Below, one piece after another: positions 19,281-24,822 of a DNA stretch of 24,822 bases. The DNA lies in contig JAHBMJ010001655.1 in the NCBI GenBank assembly GCA_018398765.1, positions 1 through 24,822 on the forward strand, given 5' to 3'. Within the stretch, counting starts at the first letter, position 1. Each line of letters opens with the position of its first letter. A program made the position numbers and the translations under genes. Below the pieces are notes generated by a model that saw nothing but the letters and a program-made list of their open reading frames with translations, was not told the DNA's origin and did no database searches. This DNA is from Chromera velia. Lineage: Eukaryota; Sar; Chromeraceae.

Positions 19281-20308
19281 ACCCTGGGTTTGATCTTGTC
19301 AAACCCTGGGTTTCAAAAAAAAATATCCTGGGTAACCCAGCATATGACGTCTATTTGTCATATGCTGGGTAACCCAGCATGTGATGCTGGGTTACCCAGG
19401 ATGTGACATCAACCAACCCAGCATATCGATTTCGATCGAACCCAGCATTTGCACTCAGATCGCTTCATGAATCAAAATTTCAAATCAGACACATGAAAGG
19501 AAACAGCATAAACCGACTGACCAGCAAAAGAGGATGCTCCTTCCATAAGCAGAACAAGGCCACAAACAGCAGGAAGCGTGTTGGAGTCGATGTCGCTGAA
19601 GCCGGTTTCCGAATCGCGATTTCGATCTCAAGGTCGAAATCTCATTTCGATCGGCGAGCGCCCTCCAGATTGCGCTTGCAGCATTCTTGGCTCTATCGAA
19701 GCCTTTCCTCACTGGAAAAGACTCCCAACCAAAGGAGGAAAGCTTTTGAAAGCAGCTAAGATCACTGCGGGAGAGCAGACGGATGGTAGACGGACATTCC
19801 GATCTGTTTGTGATCGGATTTTTGAAGACCGCGATCGCAGATCGATCTGGCTGTGCACGATTCGAAATTGGAAGACGCAGAAAGCCATTTCCACCCTTTG
19901 CAACATGAAGACCAGCTTATGGGAAGGTCTTTGAAAGGTTGGATGGCTTTCCGTTTCGACTGGCTCGCAATCTGCTTCCAGATTGAAGCCCGCTCACTTC
20001 GGAAAGAAGCTGCAAAGTCAGACAGACTGACAATTTGACTGCATGCATGCATCGCAAATTCATGCAACACTTTCGACGCACGCGCGTGCAACACAATTGT
20101 CTGATTTGAAATTTCGATTCATGAAGCGATCTGAGTGCAAATGCTGGGTTCGATCGAAATCGATATGCTGGGTTGGTTGATGTCACATCCTGGGTAACCC
20201 AGCATCACATGCTGGGTTACCCAGCATATGACAAATAGACGTCATATGCTGGGTTACCCAGGATGTTTTTTTTTGAAACCCAGGGTTTGACAAGATCAAA
20301 CCCAGGGT
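19281..20308. mobile_element. Fold-back MITE with 211-bp inverted repeats
   Basis: The left arm (19281-19491) and right arm (20098-20308) are reverse complements differing at only two of 211 positions. The ends are ACCCTGGGTTTG and CAAACCCAGGGT. Each arm contains several copies of the palindrome CTGGGTWACCCAG and a nine-A run. The 606-bp interior is rich in GATCGAAAT-type sequence and has only short, unrecognised open frames on both strands. No clear target duplication is visible (flanks TTCGA and CTACG). Near-identity of the arms implies a recent insertion or homogenisation, in contrast with the diverged LTRs around it. Confidence 0.85.
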
Positions 20309-20331
20309 CTACGTGTACTTTCAGGGAACGC

Positions 20332-20683
20332 GTGTACCTGAGTCGGGCTTGAATGTGAGCTCGTGTGATTGAAGGAAACTGTGAGTGCGATCAGTCTGTC
20401 AGTGGTTGAAAGTGATAGGATGACAGTTCAATCAGTCAGACACATACTGGTGCGCGGGCGTGGGTTGTGTGGTTTCTCATGTTGAAGCAGTCACTGTGAC
20501 GTAATTGCTATCAATGCACTGCCGTCTCCAGTAAACATCTTGACTGTTGCTAGAAAATGGAGTTGAGAAGACTGAAGAACTTTGTTGTCTGGTAGGTTCA
20601 GACTTTCCTGTTTGTTCTGTTCTGTTCTGTTCAAGTCTATGTGCTTGGCCGTTCCCTAGCTAAGTATATAACGTACCGTCACA
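20332..20683 (+). repeat. 3' LTR of the copia element, right part
   Basis: GTACCTGAGTCGGGCTTGAA ... ACCGTCACA matches 12166-12504 of the 5' LTR, with many substitutions and a small TGTTC expansion. TATTC (20684-20688) after it is the likely decayed target duplication. Confidence 0.9.
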
Positions 20684-20889
20684 TATTCAAGCGTGCGTCA
20701 GGTGGGCGCCGAAGGTTCTGCGAGCGCGCAAGCCATCCACGCGAGTGAAGAGTATTGCGAGCGCGGCCCATCCACTCGGGAATTTTTGGTACCAGAACTT
20801 TAAGACTCCTGCCAAATTTTCCCTTTTTTGCCCCCTCCTTGCCAAACTTTCCTACAAAGGCTTAAATAAGGCAAAAAACACTGCTGAAA

Positions 20890-21199
20890 TCAAAACATCT
20901 GACCCATCGAAGGCTGATTTTCTCTAGTCTTCAATAGCAAATATTCCCGAGCTGAAGACCCTTTACCAATTTTTTCAGAGTGGGTGGGCCACGATTGCGA
21001 GCGGCGTGATCGCATGTTTGAGTGCATTAGCATCTCACTCCTTGATCGAACAGTGAGGCTGTACAAAGGCTCGGTCTGCTCAGTCAGTTCATGATAGAGA
21101 GCATCCTCAGATGCCATTGGCAGTCTGATCAGTCTGTGTATCACGTTTGGAGTGTCGAGGTCCCACACATTGGATCGAACGCGCGGTCTTCGTTTGAGT
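20890..21199 (-). other. Possible decayed coding fragment, unrecognised
   Basis: A minus-strand open frame of about 100 codons reads WDLDTPNVIHRLIRLPMASE and then an acidic, Ser/Arg-rich stretch. Its composition is more protein-like than the surrounding frames, but it has no in-frame ATG near its beginning and ends without any recognisable domain. It may be a transposon or gene remnant, or chance. Confidence 0.2.
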
Positions 21200-22144
21200 G
21201 AATTCTAGATTGACGTCTCCTTGAATTTCTCTGTTGTTGCTGAATGGATTTTCCTGTCTGGACTGAGGACTGCAACCCGGTTAGGCAGACTTCCCGTTTA
21301 GCTGTTTGAACGTTACCTGTTTTCGTTACCTGACTGTTCTAGTGTATTCTAGGTAACGTTTACCATCACAATAAATCCCATCCTATTTTATAAAAGCCGG
21401 TTAAGGCGTTTTAAGAATAAAATGACTATTAAGTCAGGTAATAAAAAGAAAAACTGTATATACATCATCAACTAGATCATCAATTGAACTGTTATTCAAT
21501 ATTAGATTCAATAAGCCTCAATATATCTAAATAAGTAGTAATAAAAATGAATTAAACTATATTAAAATAATTATTCATGAATGTACACACCATGAAACAT
21601 TGTTCGGCATTGTTAAATGTAATATTAATCAATCAAATCACAGATCTGACAAAGAAAAGAGAAAAAAAGCGGGGAGCATTAGAAGCACAAAGTCTTTTCT
21701 CCTCTGGATTTCGAGACGCCTCAATGCATTTGACCTTCCCCTTTATTATCTCTCGGCTGCGTTTGATATATGTTTGTACACAAAGCAAATATATGATTGA
21801 TATACGATTAATTATCGCTTTCTGAAGTCACAGTCACTTTCATGACCATCGGAATCCAGATCCGAGATGCATTGACGAAGGAAAGCTGCATAGTCGAGGA
21901 CTCACCCTTGTATGCGAGTTTGTCCCCTTGTCTGCACAGCACTACTCGCCCCCCCACCACTCTTCCGAGCCTCGTAGATCAACGCGGGCGACTAGCGTGG
22001 GCGAGAGGAGGACTGCGGAAGGGGGGGGGACTGTCGAGGGGAGGACTGCTGAGGAGATTTCAGGGCGGCTGGAGGCACAAGGCCACTGAGTATTACTAAT
22101 GGCTAGTCAGCCTTGGTGGCTCCCCCCTCTTTTTTTTCTGTGGC

Positions 22145-22150
22145 AATAAA
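22145..22150 (+). terminator. Possible polyadenylation signal AATAAA
   Basis: AATAAA lies 45 bp after the stop of a weak 85-codon frame. It is a single hexamer in moderately AT-rich sequence, so chance is likely. Confidence 0.2.
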
Positions 22151-22465
22151 GAACTTTAAGAACTTCTGAGACTGCGTTGTCTTCACATCAAAGTCAGACG
22201 CTTTTCGTTTGGGCGCCATGACACTCGTCCGGGCAGACTGTCACCTTTGCAAAAATTCAGAGTCGAGTGAGCAGATTCAACTATGAAGTATTGAACTTAG
22301 TATTCATGGAAGCACACAAATCACATAGATGAATATTCCTTTGACAGATTGAGCCCGTTGCTCTCAGTTAATCGCTTAACAAGAATCTGTACAGCTCTCT
22401 GAGCTAAGAGCTGTCAGAGCAACACTTGGCAGACTCGATCTCGACGATCCATTTTTTTTTTTTCG

Positions 22466-22660
22466 ATGCCGCCGCGGAGAGACAAAGGCGATGGTCCCGC
22501 CGCTCCGCGGCGGACCCGCTGTGGAAACTTGCTTGACCGGCACCGCGCCGCTCCCGCGCCGCTCCGTGGCGCGTCGCGGTCCTCCCCTTCTCCTCCAAGT
22601 TTTTTCTCCGCGGCGCGCCGCGGTGCGCCCTTCGCGGCGTTTACGCACAAACGCCGCGGT
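22466..22660. promoter_or_regulatory. GC-rich, CpG-dense block with palindromes
   Basis: A sharp rise in GC and CpG about 520-720 bp upstream of the CCT5 start. It contains a perfect 16-bp palindrome CCGCGGCGCGCCGCGG (22608-22623) and a perfect hairpin with 10-bp arms CGCGGCGTTT/AAACGCCGCG around a 6-base loop (22633-22658). Many overlapping open frames on both strands are by-products of the GC content. It could be a CpG-island promoter or a replication/chromatin element; function not shown. Confidence 0.35.
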
Positions 22661-23180
22661 GTCTAGAAACGCTGCCCCACCCCCCCAGGCTGCACAGAAA
22701 GCCCTCATGCATGCATGCAATCCTTTCCGCGACCCCCACCTCGTCAGACCCCCCTCGAAAATAGGTTTTCAGGTTTTCAGACAAAAAAGCCCTCGAAGAT
22801 TGAATCCAAATTAAACCTCAAAAAATCACAGAAATATCGATGAGCAGAAATTTCTCCACATTTTTCCATCTCTCCGGCCGGCGAAATCTTGTCATCGTTT
22901 GACTGAGCACGCCAACCATCTTCAACTGTTGATGTCAATTTGGAAGTTTAAAGGAAACCCTCTGGCCCTGTATCGTATACAGCACGTTCTTTGTTTCGTT
23001 TGTGCAGACAAACCCTCGGTTCTTTCAGTCTCCCACCGCTCCCTTTCCGTCTCTTCGATTGACAACGGCCCGCCGCTGTGGGGTAATTTGAAAACACGAA
23101 CTGTCTTTCTGTTGGAGGACAGAGCGACTCGGAGCAGGAAATCCAAGCTTCACTGCCAGACGTGACAGTAGGAAAGGAAG

Positions 23181-24717
23181 ATGATTTCTGCGGTCGACGA
23201 GTTCGGTCGTCCCTTCGTGATCTTGAGGGAACAGGATCAGAAGAAAAGGCTCAAAGGCCTGGAGGCCCACAAGGCAAATATTCTGGCCGCACGCTCAATT
23301 GCAGACACTCTGAAGACCTCCCTGGGACCCAAGGGGATGGACAAGATTATTGTCAGCCCGGACGGAGACGTCACCGTGACAAACGATGGCGCAACTATTA
23401 TGGACAAAATGGAGGTGGGCAGATGTTTTGAGGGTTCATAGCCTTTCTTTTCCACCTCCCCAGGAGGAAAGGATGAGGAATTATATGATGGTCTGAATGC
23501 GTGAACTCCTCTCTGTTTCCAAGGAATCTTGAACGTGCCTTGGTGTTTGATGGTTTCGTGCGAAGATCATGCCACCATTGAGTCAAAACTCAGCGGAGTT
23601 GTGCTGATGGCCCCTTCCTTCCTTCCGCTTGCCTCACACACAAATTGTCAAGGGGCTAGGTCGGATCGTGTAGGTCTTTTTTTGCGTGTCCGCTGCACCT
23701 AGTCGCAGTCTCCTTTGACTTGTGACCGACTCCGCTTCAGTTTCGCCAGCTTGCCATACCTCGGTTGCTTTCGGGGGTCCCTGTCGTCACTGTTTCTTCT
23801 CTCCCCCATCTCTTCTCGCTCGAAGGAAAAGGGTCACCAGAAACCTTCCCTGATATCTCTTCCTCTGTCTTTTTTCTCCCGCTCTCTCGGATCACCCCTT
23901 CCCCCTCTCTGAGTCTCACACTTAGAACAGTCTTTCTCCTTTCCTGCATTTGCCTCGCATTCTGATTGTCCCTTTTCTGGAAGGCCTTTCTTCTCTTTTA
24001 TGTCAAGAATTGATGATTGCAATGATCTAGCTCTGTTCTCGGTCTGCATGGGGCAGGTCGAGCACCAGTGCGGGCGTCTCCTGGTGGAGCTGTCCAAGTC
24101 CCAAGACGACGAAATCGGAGACGGCACGACGGGAGTGGTGATCATCGCAGGGGCTCTTCTCCAACAGGCATCCGCCTTGCTTGAGAAGGTGCGTGCGTCA
24201 GTGGAGAGACAAGCAATTTCGATCGGAGGTGGAGATTCATTTCGCATGTTTGCCTGTCTGCGTGCCTGAGTGTGAGGATTGCTCCAACGGACCTGAGGGA
24301 GGCGCGGCACTTTGCCGAAGAGGGTGAAAGAAGGCTGGCGGACTGAGGTTGTCTTGAGGGTGCCTGTGGTCCCGCTGTGTCTGTTTATTCTCTGGCTGAC
24401 TGACTGACTGACTGACTCCCAGCCTCAGAAGTTTATGCCTCCCTCTTCCTTTCTTTTTGCTGATCGACCCTCTGATAGCTAGAACGACCAACTTGCTTGT
24501 TGCTAGCTGGCTCTGCTTGATTGTTCATGACTGACATCTGCATGCTGACTGCAGGGAATGCACCCTTTGCGTATAGCTGATGGATACGAACTGGTCGGTC
24601 GGAGCTTGGCGTCTTTTGGGGGGGCGGGCAGGAAGTGGCGATGGCGTTCTCGTTTCTTTTTGTTTTCGTCTCTGTCTCAACGGCATTTGGACCTGGAGAT
24701 CGCCTGCCCGTCTGACA

Positions 24718-24766
<49 letters not shown>

Positions 24767-24822
24767 CCTCGCTCTCGCTCTCTCTCTCTCCCTCTGTGTG
24801 TGTGTGTGTGTGTGAATGAAGA
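23181..24822 (+). CDS. CCT5: CCT5, TCP-1 chaperonin epsilon subunit, 5' part (three exons)
   Basis: One of eight subunits of the cytosolic TRiC/CCT ring, which folds actin, tubulin and other proteins using ATP. Exon 1, 23181-23414 (78 codons), starts [20 protein letters not shown], the epsilon-type N-terminus, and contains the nucleotide-binding motifs [10 protein letters not shown] and [12 protein letters not shown]. Exon 2, 24057-24188 (44 codons), reads [20 protein letters not shown], with the catalytic-loop G-D-G-T-T. Exon 3 starts at 24555 ([13 protein letters not shown]) and most likely ends near 24593 at a GT; codons after that do not look like CCT. Introns of 642 and 366 bp, both GT-AG and phase 0. 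The rest (several hundred codons) lies beyond the window. EFGRPF and the exact exon order favour epsilon over other CCT subunits. Confidence 0.93.
23415..24056 (+). other. CCT5: CCT5 intron 1
   Basis: Begins GTGGGCAG after codon GAG and ends GCATGGGGCAG before GTCGAGCAC. Phase 0, 642 bp, pyrimidine-rich in its second half. No gene or mobile element seen inside. Confidence 0.88.
24189..24554 (+). other. CCT5: CCT5 intron 2, with GACT microsatellite
   Basis: Begins GTGCGTGCG after codon AAG and ends GACTGCAG before GGAATGCAC. Phase 0, 366 bp. Contains GACT repeated about five times near 24396-24417. Confidence 0.85.
24720..24814 (+). repeat. CT then GT dinucleotide microsatellite in CCT5 intron 3
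   Basis: About 70 bp of TC/CT repeats pass directly into about 20 bp of GT. It lies in what is most likely intron 3. Frames read through it (Ser/Leu only) are not protein. Confidence 0.9.

Larger units (their letters stand above)
11998..20683 (+). mobile_element. Full-length Ty1/copia LTR retrotransposon, inactivated, with nested insertions
   Basis: Bounded by a 507-bp 5' LTR (11998-12504) and a 3' LTR split into 17870-18014 and about 20332-20683 by roughly 2.3 kb of inserted DNA. Both LTRs begin TGTRAGAGAAAGTGCATGC and end ACCGTCAYA. Flanking pentamers are CATTC (11993-11997) and TATTC (20684-20688), consistent with a decayed 5-bp target duplication. The interior has gag (12561 onwards), protease, integrase, RT and RNase H in copia order. 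Pol is one continuous frame interrupted only by nonsense codons. The LTRs differ at many sites, largely transitions, so the insertion is old. Its transcription runs away from the glycosyltransferase gene. Confidence 0.93.
20684..23180. other. Intergenic region between the copia element and CCT5
   Basis: No confident gene. AT-rich sequence occupies about 21410-21600. An 85-codon plus-strand frame at 21842-22099 is followed by AATAAA at 22145-22150, so a 3' end of some transcript is possible, but the peptide is Gly/Arg-rich and unrecognised. A GC-rich block lies at 22466-22660. The last 400 bp before the CCT5 start should hold its promoter and 5' UTR; no TATA box is clear. Confidence 0.45.

Noticed and set aside
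19485-20186. Open frames of 75-118 codons inside the fold-back MITE
   Set aside because: They occur on both strands, overlap one another and the inverted arms, and show no domain. There is no sign of a transposase.
22376-22814. Overlapping open frames on both strands of the GC-rich block
   Set aside because: Five frames overlap in low-complexity GC-rich DNA, none with recognisable protein features. They result from base composition.
22899-23165. 88-codon plus-strand frame ending just before the CCT5 start
   Set aside because: It begins at TTG, not ATG, has no domain and lies in the expected CCT5 5' UTR/promoter region.
24558-24819. Extension of CCT5 exon 3 through the CT/GT microsatellite
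   Set aside because: Similarity to CCT proteins stops at GYEL. The remainder is Ser/Leu repeat from the dinucleotide tract, best explained as intron.

Overview
This is nuclear DNA from a eukaryote with few genes and many transposable elements. Only two host genes are convincing. One is an intronless membrane glycosyltransferase of GT34 type on the minus strand (10134-11321). The other is the 5' part of CCT5, the chaperonin TCP-1 epsilon subunit, on the plus strand (from 23181), split by GT-AG introns and running off the right edge. The long simple-sequence tracts, the copia elements and a TTTAGGG-type telomere-like repeat (9670-9683) would fit a protist alga, for example a chromerid-like alveolate. 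That assignment is inference from the style of the sequence and of the CCT5 protein, not from a search.

Layout. Positions 1-128 are a polypyrimidine tract. Positions 129-3047 are a decayed, truncated Ty1/copia element (gag, CCHC knuckle, protease, integrase; RT missing). Positions 3318-4493 hold a 146-bp tandem duplication, a roughly 750-bp TTCC/TCCC tract and a second local duplication. Positions 4500-5476 are AT-rich, with a cluster of the near-palindrome ATAATGATTAT. A 1.9-kb element with hAT-like termini spans 5477-7355. A small non-autonomous LTR retrotransposon with a perfect 5-bp target duplication (CACAC) spans 8044-9801; it lies inside one copy of a 53-bp tandem repeat and carries a long antisense open frame. 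The GT34 gene follows. A full-length copia element then spans 11998-20683. Its 3' LTR is split by two further insertions: a region with inverted ends (about 18015-19245) and a fold-back MITE with 211-bp, nearly identical arms (19281-20308). The region 20684-23180 is intergenic, ending in a GC-rich, palindrome-bearing block upstream of CCT5.

The most interesting signal concerns how the two copia elements have decayed. The copia pol frame at 13921-17799 is unbroken by any indel over almost 1,300 codons, yet holds 14 internal nonsense codons. The gag/pol of the left-hand element shows the same dense stops with at most two frame changes. Every one of these stops is one C-to-T or G-to-A transition from a Gln, Arg or Trp codon. 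The neighbouring host gene uses CAG/CAA and TGG normally and has no internal stop. This looks like transition-directed inactivation of transposons (RIP-like mutation or deamination of methylated cytosine) rather than ordinary decay, or, less likely, stop-codon read-through confined to transposons.
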